Assembly: GCA_017456805.1 (NCBI GenBank)
Contig: JAFTIQ010000034.1
Coordinates: 62,001 to 126,000, forward strand
DNA: 64,000 bases
Source of the DNA: Lentisphaeria bacterium
GTDB lineage: Bacteria; Verrucomicrobiota; Lentisphaeria; Victivallales; UBA1829
Reading direction: 5' to 3'
The notes beneath the pieces were generated by a model. The model saw only the letters and a program-made list of their open reading frames with translations, was not told the DNA's origin and did no database searches. A program made the position numbers and the translations under genes. Shown piece by piece: positions 16,874 through 26,634 of this stretch. Every line of letters begins with the position of its first letter. The first letter of the stretch is position 1.

Positions 16874-17671
16874 ATGCAGAAGCCCTACAAAGATTTTGCT
16901 TACTCAGTCTGCAAGATGAACACCGGATTTTTTGTCCGTTCCATCGGAGATTTTTTGCTTGTAAACGATGAAGCACTTCCCCTGAAAAAAGCAGATTTTC
17001 CTGAAATTTTCTGGTGTATCGAAGGGTGCGGAGCGTTTGTGCATGAAGGGAAACGTTATCTGCTGCGCCCCGGACAAGTCTGGTATTATCCATCCGGATC
17101 TTACCATTCCATTTCCTGCAACGGAAAACTTTTTCATTACCGCTGGATCACTCTGGATGGACCGGATGCGAAAGTTCTCTTCGACGGATTGAACCTGAAA
17201 GTCGGAATCAATCAGAGCGGAGATTGTCCTCAGCATCTTTTCAGCAAAGTCAGATTGAATATTGAACAGCCCAGTCTTTCCGCTCAGCTGGAAAACCTGA
17301 AAACAGCATTTGAGATCCTGATCCAGGCTTCCACTCCGAAAAAAATTGGAAATTACGATCTTGTGGAACAGGTCAAACAGGTCATTGAGGAGAATTTTCA
17401 AAATCCGGAACTGAATGTGGAAAAAGTTGCCTCCCTGCTGCAAACCAACCGGTCAATCCTCAGCAGAGCCTTTTCCTTAAACCAGAAAATGACAGTCGTG
17501 GACTATCTCTCCAGCTGCCGTCTGCAAAAAGCAATCGCTCTGATCAAGGAAACCGATATCCCCATCAGCCAAATCGCAAAACTCTGCGGATATTCCAGCC
17601 ACAATTACTTTACAAAAGTGATCCGGCGGCACACGGGGAGTCCCCCCGGGATTCTCCGCCGGATGGAATAA
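16874..17671 (+). CDS. AraC-family transcriptional regulator
   Basis: A 265-residue AraC/XylS regulator. The N-terminal cupin-like sensor domain has FVHEGKRYLLRPGQVWYYPSG in pieces, and the C-terminal 100 residues form two helix-turn-helix motifs (LNVEKVASLLQTNRSILSRAF; ISQIAKLCGYSSHNYFTKVI). It probably senses a sugar and activates the divergent GH2-pilin-DUF4838 unit. The ATG at 16874 is preferred over the TTG at 16868 because TAGGAA lies 10 bases before it. It converges with the GH172 gene. Confidence 0.92.
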   Translation: MQKPYKDFAYSVCKMNTGFFVRSIGDFLLVNDEALPLKKADFPEIFWCIEGCGAFVHEGKRYLLRPGQVWYYPSGSYHSISCNGKLFHYRWITLDGPDAKVLFDGLNLKVGINQSGDCPQHLFSKVRLNIEQPSLSAQLENLKTAFEILIQASTPKKIGNYDLVEQVKQVIEENFQNPELNVEKVASLLQTNRSILSRAFSLNQKMTVVDYLSSCRLQKAIALIKETDIPISQIAKLCGYSSHNYFTKVIRRHTGSPPGILRRME

Positions 17672-17704
17672 ATCCGATCAACGTTTTTACGCCCGGAAAA
17701 ATGC

Positions 17705-18793
17705 TTAAATCACTTCCAGTCCGTTGCGGTCGGGAAGTGCCGGAAGCGGAGCATGAGGTTCTGTCTGATACCAGTAAGCCACGCAGGAAAGATCATCCTG
17801 AAGCGGGAGGAATCTGTGTTCCGAACGCCAGCCGAGCGTCTGAACTGTCACTTTGAGATCTGAATAGAACCAGACCGGATCGGTAATGTGGAAGCGGTAA
17901 AGCGCATGACGCTGTCCGGTCACTGCTGCTCCGCCGCGATGATAGCCGGAGTAAGGCGAAGAAAATGTCCGGTCACCAAAACACCATGCTCCGCAGAAAT
18001 AATCTTCTGTTCCGGTTCCGCAAATCGTGGGGAACTTGTCATCGCCATCGATGAACATTTTGACTTCCCCTTCGCCCCACCAGCCGTTATTATTCTGCTG
18101 CCAGGTGAGATAGCATCCGGCAAACCGCCCTTTCCCGCGGATCCCGTCTGCAATCACAAAATCCTCGCCGTATTTCAAGGGGTTTGTCCGGCGGAATGAG
18201 GCATGAAAATAGAGTGCATCTTCCGGAACGGGCTCATCGGTTCCATCAATGGAAAAATAAATCTGCTGAGCCGGATTCTCGTCCAGAAGCTCCAGTGTGA
18301 TCCGCCCATGTTTCCGATAAGGCATAGGAAGATAAAGATTCATTGCTTTTGCAGGATTCAGGCATACCGCAAGAGACTGGATTTCTCCGTAATATCCCGG
18401 GGCATTGCAGAAGAGATCTCCCAGCGGGACTTCCACACTGGGCTCCGTTTCATGATCCCAATACATGCGGATGATGATCTGACGCAGATATTTTTCACGG
18501 AATGTGATCCAGAAATGACGGATGATCCCGCTGCCATCCCGGTCAAAAATCACGGTTTCCTTGTAAGGTTCCAAATACATCCACGGACGGATCTTGTATC
18601 CCTGCCCCAATTCCCGGGCAGGATGAGGGGATTCCAGCTGGGCTAACTGTCCGATCTTTTTAACATCTTCAACTGCCTCTTCTCCGGGGATATCCATTCC
18701 CCCTGCTCCGATTTTTCCATACACATTTTCGGGGCTGACAGAAAAGGTTTTTCCTGCAGGTGAAGCAAACATCTGATCCAGATTTCCGTTCAT
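17705..18793 (-). CDS. GH172 (DUF2961) family glycoside hydrolase
   Basis: A 362-residue DUF2961 protein, now classed as GH172. The conserved GEVKMFIDGDDKFPTICGTG stretch followed by TEDYFCGAWCFG carries the catalytic acids (Glu of GEGE and of GTGTED). Family members include difructose-dianhydride I synthase/hydrolase and alpha-fructofuranosidase or arabinofuranosidase enzymes and form trimers or hexamers. There is no signal peptide. It is convergent with the AraC gene and divergent from the repeat protein at 19 kb; AAGGAAGG precedes the ATG and TTGATT-N16-TACAGT (18875-18848) could be its promoter. Confidence 0.88.
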   Translation of the reverse strand: MNGNLDQMFASPAGKTFSVSPENVYGKIGAGGMDIPGEEAVEDVKKIGQLAQLESPHPARELGQGYKIRPWMYLEPYKETVIFDRDGSGIIRHFWITFREKYLRQIIIRMYWDHETEPSVEVPLGDLFCNAPGYYGEIQSLAVCLNPAKAMNLYLPMPYRKHGRITLELLDENPAQQIYFSIDGTDEPVPEDALYFHASFRRTNPLKYGEDFVIADGIRGKGRFAGCYLTWQQNNNGWWGEGEVKMFIDGDDKFPTICGTGTEDYFCGAWCFGDRTFSSPYSGYHRGGAAVTGQRHALYRFHITDPVWFYSDLKVTVQTLGWRSEHRFLPLQDDLSCVAYWYQTEPHAPLPALPDRNGLEVI

Positions 18794-18847
18794 GATATCA
18801 ATCCTTCCTTTTTATTATATTGCGTTGAGACCGGGTGTTTTTCCATT

Positions 18848-18875
18848 ACTGTACCATAGATTATTTTGAAATCAA
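18848..18875 (-). promoter_or_regulatory. Candidate promoter of the GH172 gene
   Basis: On the minus strand TTGATT (18875-18870), 16 bases, TACAGT (18853-18848). The -10 is imperfect. Start of transcription would be about 45 bases before the ATG. Confidence 0.4.
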
Positions 18876-18906
18876 GAAAATTTTCCGAAAAAAATAAAAA
18901 TATTAT

Positions 18907-18935
18907 TTGCAAAGAAATGACAGGATGTATATATT
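18907..18935 (+). promoter_or_regulatory. Promoter of the C10-protease repeat protein
   Basis: TTGCAA (18907-18912), 17 bases, TATATT (18930-18935), followed by an AT-rich leader of about 65 bases before the ATG at 19007. It matches the promoter form seen throughout the window. Confidence 0.6.
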
Positions 18936-19006
18936 AGCAAATGATATAATAGTTTAATTTTCAAGAGGTTGGATTTGAAAAACCGCAAAAAGGTCAGGAG
19001 TTTGAT

Positions 19007-22000
19007 ATGGGCAAAGGAAAAAATGATGGTGTGATCTTAACTTCCACAAGATGGAGTCAGAGCGGATCAATCTATGTGACGATCGATGGAGAAGAAATTA
19101 AAACGGATGCAACGTTCAACCAGTATTGTCCGCTGCTGCCGGATTCAGATACTCATTCCGTAACAGGCTGTTCCAATACCGCGGATTCCCAGATTCTTTA
19201 TTACTGGCTGCAAAAAGGGTATGATCTCAACCTCACCGTCACCTCTGATGATTACTATTATCTGAAATCAACCGGGGAGAAAGCATATTACGTTTCCGAT
19301 AATCCGCAGAATGGCGAAGGCTCTCTGACTGAAATCAACCGTCTTCTCGCCCAGGACACCCTGGAAAGCTCCCTCACAAACGGAGATTTTATCGCAGCTC
19401 TGAACTTTTATTGCGGCGTGAAAAATCATTCAAGTTATGGCAGTTCCACATCAACAACTTACTACCTGACCACCTCCCACAGCGGAACAAATCTTGCCGT
19501 TTTCAAAAATGCCGGGTTCGACAGCTATTTTGTAATCAACCAGAACAATTCCATTTATTTCGATGGAACAGTTCCCAATGAACTCGGATTTTCCATCATC
19601 CGGGAAAATCTGGATTACGGTGAAATCGTGGGGATGAGCATCCCAGGTCATGCAGTCTATATCGACGGTTATAAATATAATGAATCCACCGGGGAATACG
19701 AATATCATGTCAATTACGGCTGGGGAAGATATTCTTCTAAGACAAAATGGTACACTGTTTCTGAACTGGAAGAAATCGAAATCAAACAGATCAAGGTGGA
19801 CGTTTCCCCGGATATCAATGTCAATGTGACCAATACCGATGGTAATTATTACGGCGGATCTGTGCTGCGCGGAGTTGAACGGATCAATTATATCAAAAAT
19901 GAAAAAACCGCAGAATTTGCATTCGATAAATCCATCGCCGGAGAAACCATTAAGATGGAATCGGCTGCCTGCTTCACAAACGATCTCGTGGATCTCCTTT
20001 TCAAAGATGTTTCCGTCGATCTCCAATTCACTACTTCAAACGGGGTGGAGTCTTATGCCAATATCGATATGAATATGAACGGCGGAAGCATCTCTGTGAA
20101 CCATAGAAATTCCTTCCTGGCAATTTCTGCAGATCAGATCGATCTCGCAATGAACAACAGCTGGATTTATACCGGTCACTGGACCAGCGGATCAGATGAT
20201 ATTCACAACATCATGACCAACAATTCCGGATATAATATTGCAAATTTCAGCACAGAATTCCTGGAATCCGTCAGCGGATACGGAGTCACTGTCACTGATT
20301 TTAAAAGCGATGACACCCTGACGCTTACCAACAACTCTGCGATTTTCGGCAATTTGAGCTTCAAGGGCGGAAACGATGTGATAACCGTTGAAACAGGATC
20401 TCTGATCTATGGTGATATTCAATCCGATCCAAATTCCCTGGATTTGAATCTGGTGATCAACAATAATATCGGCAATGCGATGATCGTGAACAATCATTCT
20501 CTGGCTGATCAGGATCTTTACAAGGCTACTGATGGGATCATCCATGTGGAAATCGCGGATGATATAAATTCCGGGACTTATATTCTCGTCGATGGTATTA
20601 CAGAAGACATTATGAATGATTTCTCCGTTGTTGTTGACACCGGAGATGAAACATTTACGCTGAATTCCGCAAATTCAGAGTATGATAATTACCAGATGAG
20701 TGTTGTGGACGGCAACATTATCCTTGATGTTACCATGGGCAACGCAACGCTTTGGACTGACGGCGAACTGGTTTCCCAGGCTGCCGTATTATCGGACAAA
20801 ACTTTGAATGAACGAACCAGCATGTTCGTTTATAAAGGCGGAACTGCCCAATATACAGAAATTGACGGCAACGGAATTATGCATATTTCCTCCGGAGGGA
20901 AAGCATACAGAACAGCAATTAATGCCAGTGGAAATATGCATATTTCTTCTGGCGGGACCGCCAACAGCACGACAATTAATTACAGAGGGCATATGCACGT
21001 TTTTTCAGGCGGAACGGCTAATAACACAACTGTCAATGACGGATATATGGACCTTTACTCAGGGGGGACTGCGAACAGTACGACGATCAATTTCAGTGAG
21101 ATGTGGGTCCATACAGGGGCAACCGCGAATAGAACAACAATCAATTCCGGATATATGGACCTTTATTGGAGAGCAACAGCTAACGATACAACGATCAACA
21201 CCAATGGATCTATGTATGTTTCCGGAACCGCTAACAACACAACGATCAACTCTAACGGGGCTATGTATGTTTCCGCAGGAGGGACTGCGAACAGCACAAC
21301 TATCAATTCTTATGGATATATGAAAGTTGTCTCAGGAGGGACTGCAAACAGTACTACTGTGTATTCCAGCGGTTATTTATACGTTTCTTCGGGAGGAACT
21401 GCGAACAGTACTACTGTACATCGCAGTGGATATCTGATTGTTTCCTCCGGAGGCACAGCAAATAACACTGCTGTCAATCCCGGATATCTGATCGTTTCCT
21501 CCGGAGGCACAGCAAATAACACGACTCTTCATTCCGGATTAATGTTTATTAGAGATGGTATCGCAAACAGTACGACAATTAATTCCGGGGGAATTATGCA
21601 TATTTCTTCAGGAGGTACCGCTAATAACACTACTCACAATTCCGGAGGTATGTATGTTTTCTCAGGCGGTGTTGCGAATAACACGACGGTAAACCGGTAT
21701 ATGTATGTTTCATCCGCTGGAACCGCCAACAGAAGCATCGTAAGTTCCGGCGGATATATATACGTATATTCCAAGGGGACAGCGAACAGTACAACCGTGT
21801 ATTCCAGCGGTTATTTGACTGTTGTATCCGGGGGAACTGCAAACTGCACAACAGTAAACTCCAAAGGTGTCATACACGTTAACTCTAAGGGAACGGCTGT
21901 CAGCACAACATTGAATTCCTATGGCATCATGTGGCTTTCCGGAGGAACCGTCAGCAAAACTGTGATTTCCGGGGGTAACATGTACGCCTATGTGAATGGA

Positions 22001-23563
22001 ACAGCAAATAATACAACTGTAAAATCCGGCGGAAGTATGCATATTTACCATAATGCTTCAGCAAATAATACAGTTGTCAGTTCATACGGACATTTATTGG
22101 TTTACTCTTCCGGCAAAGCAAATTACACCTCTGTTTATAAAGATGGAAAAGCTTCTGTCCATGCTTCCGGTTCCATGTACGGCGTAAATCTTTATTCCTC
22201 CGGAACGCTCCTTATCTCTTCCGGCGGAACTGTGGACACCTTGTTCTATAACGGCAAGGCTCATACCACGGTTTTCTATGGCGGGACACTCAACAATGCA
22301 ACCATCAATTCCAACGGAACGCTGGCTGTGTATGACGGAGCTAAGACAACCAATATTACCCTGAAAAACGGCGCGGTCATGAACTATTACGGCGGAACTT
22401 GCTATAACACGATCCTGACTTACGGCGGGACGATGGCAGTGGAAATGGGTGCTGTCCGGACCTCCCAGATCGCATCCACAGGCGGAACCATTGAAGTTCG
22501 CAACGGCGGAACTGCAAGCGCAGCCATCGCAAAAGACGGCGGAACACTGAAAGTTCTCTCTGGCGGAAGCGCGGATGATACCCAACTGATGACAAACGGC
22601 ATCATGTACGTCTATTCCGGCGGAATGGTCACCGATACTGTCACAAGCTACGGTGCAAGGGTTTATGTCTGCGGCGGAACCGTTTCCGGCACCCATATAC
22701 AGCGCGGAACAGTTGTCTCCGTTTATCAGGGCGGAAGCGCTGCCGGGAACAGAGTCGATTACGGTTCCTACCTGATCGTTGATTCCGGCGCAAGTGTTTC
22801 CGATACAACCGTCAGCTCCGGCGGAGGTTTGACCGTCATGGCTGGTGCCGCTGCATCCAACAATGAAATCTACGGAACATTGAACTGCAACAATGGCGGA
22901 ATCCTGCTTGGAGAAACAACGATTCACAGCCGCGCAAATCTGGCTGGCAGTGCCGTTGTGACAAACGATACTGAGATCACCTTTGACGTCTCCGGACGTT
23001 CTGCCTCCGCAATGCAGGAATCGTACCGGGAAGCCATGCTCAACAACTATTATGTGGCACGGGATGCCGATATGAATATCTCTGTTGCAGCCGATCAGGA
23101 TTTCGGTTCTTACATCCTTGCAAACTGGGCGTTGGAAGCACAAAAAGATACCTTCACGCTGACCGTTGACGGCACAGAAGTCGGAACCTTCTCAACCACG
23201 GAAAGTTTGACGTATAACGGAAAGACTTACTCGCTCTACTGTTTCGACGATGCAACAAACAGCAAGGCATTGACTCTGCGTGTCAGCAATGCGAATACCG
23301 GGATCTGGCTGGAAATCGACAGCGGAGATTTCAATGGCGACGGCATTGAGGAAGCATTGGTTCTCAACGGTACGGACTTGCTTGCGCAAGCTGAGGAAAC
23401 ACTCTGGCTCGGCACCCTTTCCGGAACGGAAGAAATCGCCAGTATTGCCGATTACAACAATGATGGAACGGATGATTTGCTTGTCCACAACACCGCCACT
23501 GATGAAATGACAGCATGGCTGGTGAAGGATGGTTCAACATTCGGAACGCTTGCGATCGCATAA
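19007..23563 (+). CDS. C10-type cysteine protease fused to AIDA-type repeats and a C-terminal FG-GAP-like module
   Basis: A 1518-residue protein. Residues 1-260 resemble a streptopain (C10) domain: FNQYCPLLPD, then TGCSNTADSQILYYW with the putative nucleophile Cys55, then PGHAVYIDGY with His215 and HVNYGWG at 234-240. Residues about 600-1290 consist of AIDA-type repeats of about 18-20 residues (GGTANSTTINS.G.M.V.S), a probable beta-helical stalk. The C-terminal 90 residues hold DFNGDG and DYNNDGTDD calcium-type loops and end AWLVKDG plus about nine residues. There is no N-terminal signal peptide and no autotransporter barrel, so export by a C-terminal signal (type I-like) is my inference. It is the first of three tandem relatives and could be a surface or released adhesin-protease. 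Confidence 0.85.
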   Translation: MGKGKNDGVILTSTRWSQSGSIYVTIDGEEIKTDATFNQYCPLLPDSDTHSVTGCSNTADSQILYYWLQKGYDLNLTVTSDDYYYLKSTGEKAYYVSDNPQNGEGSLTEINRLLAQDTLESSLTNGDFIAALNFYCGVKNHSSYGSSTSTTYYLTTSHSGTNLAVFKNAGFDSYFVINQNNSIYFDGTVPNELGFSIIRENLDYGEIVGMSIPGHAVYIDGYKYNESTGEYEYHVNYGWGRYSSKTKWYTVSELEEIEIKQIKVDVSPDINVNVTNTDGNYYGGSVLRGVERINYIKNEKTAEFAFDKSIAGETIKMESAACFTNDLVDLLFKDVSVDLQFTTSNGVESYANIDMNMNGGSISVNHRNSFLAISADQIDLAMNNSWIYTGHWTSGSDDIHNIMTNNSGYNIANFSTEFLESVSGYGVTVTDFKSDDTLTLTNNSAIFGNLSFKGGNDVITVETGSLIYGDIQSDPNSLDLNLVINNNIGNAMIVNNHSLADQDLYKATDGIIHVEIADDINSGTYILVDGITEDIMNDFSVVVDTGDETFTLNSANSEYDNYQMSVVDGNIILDVTMGNATLWTDGELVSQAAVLSDKTLNERTSMFVYKGGTAQYTEIDGNGIMHISSGGKAYRTAINASGNMHISSGGTANSTTINYRGHMHVFSGGTANNTTVNDGYMDLYSGGTANSTTINFSEMWVHTGATANRTTINSGYMDLYWRATANDTTINTNGSMYVSGTANNTTINSNGAMYVSAGGTANSTTINSYGYMKVVSGGTANSTTVYSSGYLYVSSGGTANSTTVHRSGYLIVSSGGTANNTAVNPGYLIVSSGGTANNTTLHSGLMFIRDGIANSTTINSGGIMHISSGGTANNTTHNSGGMYVFSGGVANNTTVNRYMYVSSAGTANRSIVSSGGYIYVYSKGTANSTTVYSSGYLTVVSGGTANCTTVNSKGVIHVNSKGTAVSTTLNSYGIMWLSGGTVSKTVISGGNMYAYVNGTANNTTVKSGGSMHIYHNASANNTVVSSYGHLLVYSSGKANYTSVYKDGKASVHASGSMYGVNLYSSGTLLISSGGTVDTLFYNGKAHTTVFYGGTLNNATINSNGTLAVYDGAKTTNITLKNGAVMNYYGGTCYNTILTYGGTMAVEMGAVRTSQIASTGGTIEVRNGGTASAAIAKDGGTLKVLSGGSADDTQLMTNGIMYVYSGGMVTDTVTSYGARVYVCGGTVSGTHIQRGTVVSVYQGGSAAGNRVDYGSYLIVDSGASVSDTTVSSGGGLTVMAGAAASNNEIYGTLNCNNGGILLGETTIHSRANLAGSAVVTNDTEITFDVSGRSASAMQESYREAMLNNYYVARDADMNISVAADQDFGSYILANWALEAQKDTFTLTVDGTEVGTFSTTESLTYNGKTYSLYCFDDATNSKALTLRVSNANTGIWLEIDSGDFNGDGIEEALVLNGTDLLAQAEETLWLGTLSGTEEIASIADYNNDGTDDLLVHNTATDEMTAWLVKDGSTFGTLAIA

Positions 23564-23623
23564 CGGAAGAGAACAGGGACGAACGGCAAATAACGGGGAA
23601 TAACGGAGAGCTTTTCTCCGTGC

Positions 23624-23927
23624 CCCCGGCGAAAAAAAACAGTAATCCCAGTGCTCCCAGTTCCCCAGCCGATCCTTTGCCTGTGTGCTCTTCTCCTTCG
23701 GCTCTGCCGGGAACGCTGATTCGCCCGAGTTCTGGGAATACTGGGAATACTAAGAGTACTGAGAGTACTGAGAGAGAGCGGGCAAAGACAGCTTTTGGCG
23801 AATGGTCATTTCATCGCGTACCCCGGCGCAAAAAAAAAACAGTAATCCCAGTGCTCTCAGTATTCCCAGTGCGCCCAGTTCCCCAGCCAATCCTTTGCCT
23901 GTGCGCTCTTCCCCACGGCTCTGCCGG
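23624..23927. repeat. Intergenic repeat pair built of 9-base units
   Basis: Two direct copies, 23624-23710 (87 bases) and 23821-23927 (107 bases), run from CCCCGGCG through an A-tract and CAGTAATCC to CTGCCGG. They differ mainly by two extra 9-base units: copy 1 has three CAGTnnnCC-type units, copy 2 has five. Between them, 23731-23779 holds the inverse complement form (GGAATACTG, AGAGTACTG units), so the middle can pair with either copy. The 460-base gap between the first and second repeat-protein genes holds no gene that I can support. Confidence 0.75.
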
Positions 23928-23948
23928 AAAGTTTTTTCCGACAGAAAC

Positions 23949-23976
23949 TTGACTTTTTTGCTTTTCATGTTATAGT
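23949..23976 (+). promoter_or_regulatory. Promoter of the second repeat protein
   Basis: TTGACT (23949-23954), 16 bases, TATAGT (23971-23976), giving a leader of about 40 bases to the ATG at 24024, which has GGGAGG 8 bases upstream. The second repeat-protein gene therefore appears to have its own transcript. Confidence 0.6.
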
Positions 23977-24023
23977 TACTCTAAGTCACGTTTTTTATTC
24001 TTTGCAACAGGGAGGCAAGAATC

Positions 24024-26504
24024 ATGATTTCAAATGGCGGTTTGATGAAAAAGCGTCTGGAAGAACAGACGATCGGAAGCGAAATCGAATTCTCAGATAT
24101 CACGATCGGAAGCGGACAATCCCGGACTGTATCCGGCGGTGAAGAGATCAGCAACGCGAATGTGAATTATAAAGGGACACTCACCATTCTTAATGGGGGC
24201 TCTGCAAATCTGACAAACGTCAATTCCGGCGGCACCATGTATATCTCCAGCGGAGGAACAGCAACGGAAATCATCGAAAACGGCGGATTTGTCTCGGTGT
24301 ATGAAGGCGCAAACGTCACCTTCCGCCCCAATACGATTTCCGGGCTGAAACTTGTCCGGGATATGACACTTCATTCCGGAACGACGGCAACGGATACGAC
24401 CATCAACTATGACGGGGATGTATATGTTTCCAGCGGCGGTTTGATCAATAACACGACCATCAATTCCGGCGGTGAGCTCTGCGTTGACAGCTCGGGACTT
24501 GCGGAAAATGTGACCGTCAATATCGGCGGGGAACTGCTCATTTTCAATGGGGGATCTGCGCTGGAAGTCATGGAAAACGGCGGAATGGTCCTCGGCGGCG
24601 CAGAACATGTTACATTTGTGCCGAATGTTCTTTCCGGATTGGATCTGAAGAACTACGGAGCCAGCCTCCACTCCGGAACAACTGCAACGATGACAGTTGT
24701 AGGCAGCGGTGCGGAACTGCATGTATTCTCCAGCGGCTCAGCCGGAGCAACAACCGTCAATGAATCCGGAACGCTCTACGCTTCCCACGGCGGATTCGTC
24801 GTTTCCACAACCATCAACGCCGGAGGGATCATGCATGTTGTCCCCAAGGCAGAAGAGGAAGATGAAACAGAAAGCAGCGCGGTGATAATCTCTGTGGATC
24901 AAACCGTTGTCAACAGCGGCGGCTCCATGCTGATCTATCCCGGAGCAGGCGCAGAAAATACGGTTCTCAATGCCGGAGCAAAAATGACGATCGCCTCGGC
25001 TGGAGTCCATGCCGGGACATTGACCATTAAAAACGGGGCGGCAGTCACGGTTGAGGATGGCGGAAAAATCGATTTCACGCTTTCCGGCAGAACGGCATCG
25101 GCAGACTACCTCATCAATGATCTTTCTCTGATCAGCGGAACCCCGGATTATTCCGTAACGGTTGCGGCAGATCAAACCTCCGGAACCTATAAGCTGGCAC
25201 AAGGCGCAGCAGCGTTTGATCAAACAATTACACTGATTGTTGACAATGAATCTGCCGGAACGCTTACCATCGGCGAAACCCTGAACACCGGTTCCGGCGA
25301 CTTCACCCTGAATCTCAATAACGGGAATCTGACTCTGACAATTTCTGGAACCACCCCCGGCATACCCGATACGCCGGATGTTCCCGACACGCCGGACGTT
25401 CCCGACACGCCGGACGTTCCCGACACGCCGGACGTTCCTGATGTTCCGGACGTTCCCGACACGCCCGATGTTCCCGACACGCCGGATGTTCCGGTTCCTG
25501 ATAATGGCGATACGGTTGCAGCCGGAAAAATGAACGGCATTGGCGGAGCGATCATCATTGACAAAGAAGGAAAAGGAACGCTTAAGACCGCAGCTGGATC
25601 TGTGGAAATTTCCGGCACGATCGATCTGGATCGCTGGAAACTTCTCGGTGCAGGATCCTTCCGATCCGGCGCAAAGGGCAGTCTGATCTGGGAGGAAAAA
25701 AGCTCCGGAGATGTCTATATCCAGAACGACCTTACCAGCTTTGAGGACGTCAATCATAAGAGCACGCTTCTCGGAACGCTTGCCGACGGTTATGAAATTT
25801 TCGGTGTTGGCGATTTTGCCGGAACGGGCACAGATGGAGTTGTCATGACGACTCCCGCCTTTGGCGATGCGGAGATTTCCACCAACTACGGCTTAGCTGT
25901 CTGGGGTACAGATTCCGAAGGCAACCGTTTTGACGGCTGGCTCGGAGCCTTGGTCAACACCTGGGAACCCGGCACAGCTTTGAAAGGCGACCTTGCCGAT
26001 TTGGAGGATGTCAATGCGAATAATTACAGATATGAAGTTGTCTGCACCGGAGATTTCAACGGTGACGGAAGAACAGATGTGATGCTTCAGAATGTGATGC
26101 CGGAGACGGTGGATGGAGTTGCCATTACCGGAGCCGGAGATGTTTTCACTTTCCTTTCTGGAGAGCTGGATGCCGTGAAAGCCGGAGAAGATCCGACAGT
26201 CATATATGCGGGTAAGGCAACGGATGGCTGGGAAATCGCCGGAAGCGGAGATTTCGATGGAGACGGCATTGATGATGTCCTTCTGAGGAATGGAACGGAT
26301 GTTGCCGGCTGGTCCATGTTCTACGGATACCGTGCGGGAGATCAGCTTTTCGGAGAGCTCTCACTCAATGAGGAAATCGCCGGGATCGCGGATTACGATG
26401 ATGACGGAACGGATGACATTCTGATCCGGAATTGCGGCAGCGGAGAAATGACTGCGTGGCTGGTAAAGGATGGCACTGTAACCGGAACAGCGGCAATGCT
26501 TTGA
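24024..26504 (+). CDS. AIDA-repeat surface protein with Pro-Asp-Thr linker and FG-GAP-like C-terminus
   Basis: An 826-residue protein. Residues 20-360 carry AIDA-type repeats (GGTMYISSGGTATE, SGTTATDTTINYDG and similar). A conserved beta module follows (IDFTLSGRTASADYL to NLNNGNLTLTIS), then a linker of repeated PDTPDV units (residues about 448-492) and a C-terminal FG-GAP-like domain of 330 residues with GDFNGDGRTDVMLQN, GDFDGDGIDDVLLRN and DYDDDGTDDILIRN. It ends TAWLVKDGTVTGTAAML. There is no signal peptide, protease domain or barrel domain. The C-terminal 90 residues match those of both neighbours. Role probably adhesion; ligand unknown. Confidence 0.8.
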   Translation: MISNGGLMKKRLEEQTIGSEIEFSDITIGSGQSRTVSGGEEISNANVNYKGTLTILNGGSANLTNVNSGGTMYISSGGTATEIIENGGFVSVYEGANVTFRPNTISGLKLVRDMTLHSGTTATDTTINYDGDVYVSSGGLINNTTINSGGELCVDSSGLAENVTVNIGGELLIFNGGSALEVMENGGMVLGGAEHVTFVPNVLSGLDLKNYGASLHSGTTATMTVVGSGAELHVFSSGSAGATTVNESGTLYASHGGFVVSTTINAGGIMHVVPKAEEEDETESSAVIISVDQTVVNSGGSMLIYPGAGAENTVLNAGAKMTIASAGVHAGTLTIKNGAAVTVEDGGKIDFTLSGRTASADYLINDLSLISGTPDYSVTVAADQTSGTYKLAQGAAAFDQTITLIVDNESAGTLTIGETLNTGSGDFTLNLNNGNLTLTISGTTPGIPDTPDVPDTPDVPDTPDVPDTPDVPDVPDVPDTPDVPDTPDVPVPDNGDTVAAGKMNGIGGAIIIDKEGKGTLKTAAGSVEISGTIDLDRWKLLGAGSFRSGAKGSLIWEEKSSGDVYIQNDLTSFEDVNHKSTLLGTLADGYEIFGVGDFAGTGTDGVVMTTPAFGDAEISTNYGLAVWGTDSEGNRFDGWLGALVNTWEPGTALKGDLADLEDVNANNYRYEVVCTGDFNGDGRTDVMLQNVMPETVDGVAITGAGDVFTFLSGELDAVKAGEDPTVIYAGKATDGWEIAGSGDFDGDGIDDVLLRNGTDVAGWSMFYGYRAGDQLFGELSLNEEIAGIADYDDDGTDDILIRNCGSGEMTAWLVKDGTVTGTAAML
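25365..25499 (+). repeat. In-gene tandem repeat encoding PDTPDV linker
   Basis: An 18-base unit (CCCGACACGCCGGACGTT and close variants) with one shortened stretch encodes a Pro-Asp-rich linker between the beta-helical stalk and the FG-GAP-like domain. Units are nearly identical in DNA, so the tract should expand and contract easily without changing frame. The third repeat protein has a different short proline-rich linker (PVVPEQPEPEP) at the same place. Confidence 0.9.
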
Positions 26505-26528
26505 GCTTCTTGATCCATGCCTGTTTTC

Positions 26529-26569
26529 ACACCTCAAAAGCAAAGATAAGCCTTTGAGGTGTTTTTTTT
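26529..26569 (+). terminator. Terminator after the second repeat protein
   Basis: CACCTCAAA (26530-26538) pairs with TTTGAGGTG (26553-26561), followed by eight T. It lies 25 bases after the stop codon and cleanly ends the transcript. Confidence 0.9.
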
Positions 26570-26634
26570 GCAAACATCAGGGCTGGAAAATAAAGAAATT
26601 TTTCATTTTTTTCCATAGGAACGGATGAAAATAT

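Noticed and set aside
20800..22900. Regular repeats that might suggest a CRISPR array or non-coding repeat
   Set aside because: The repeats are in frame, vary in third positions and encode AIDA-type beta-helix units; no constant direct repeat with unique spacers exists anywhere in the window.
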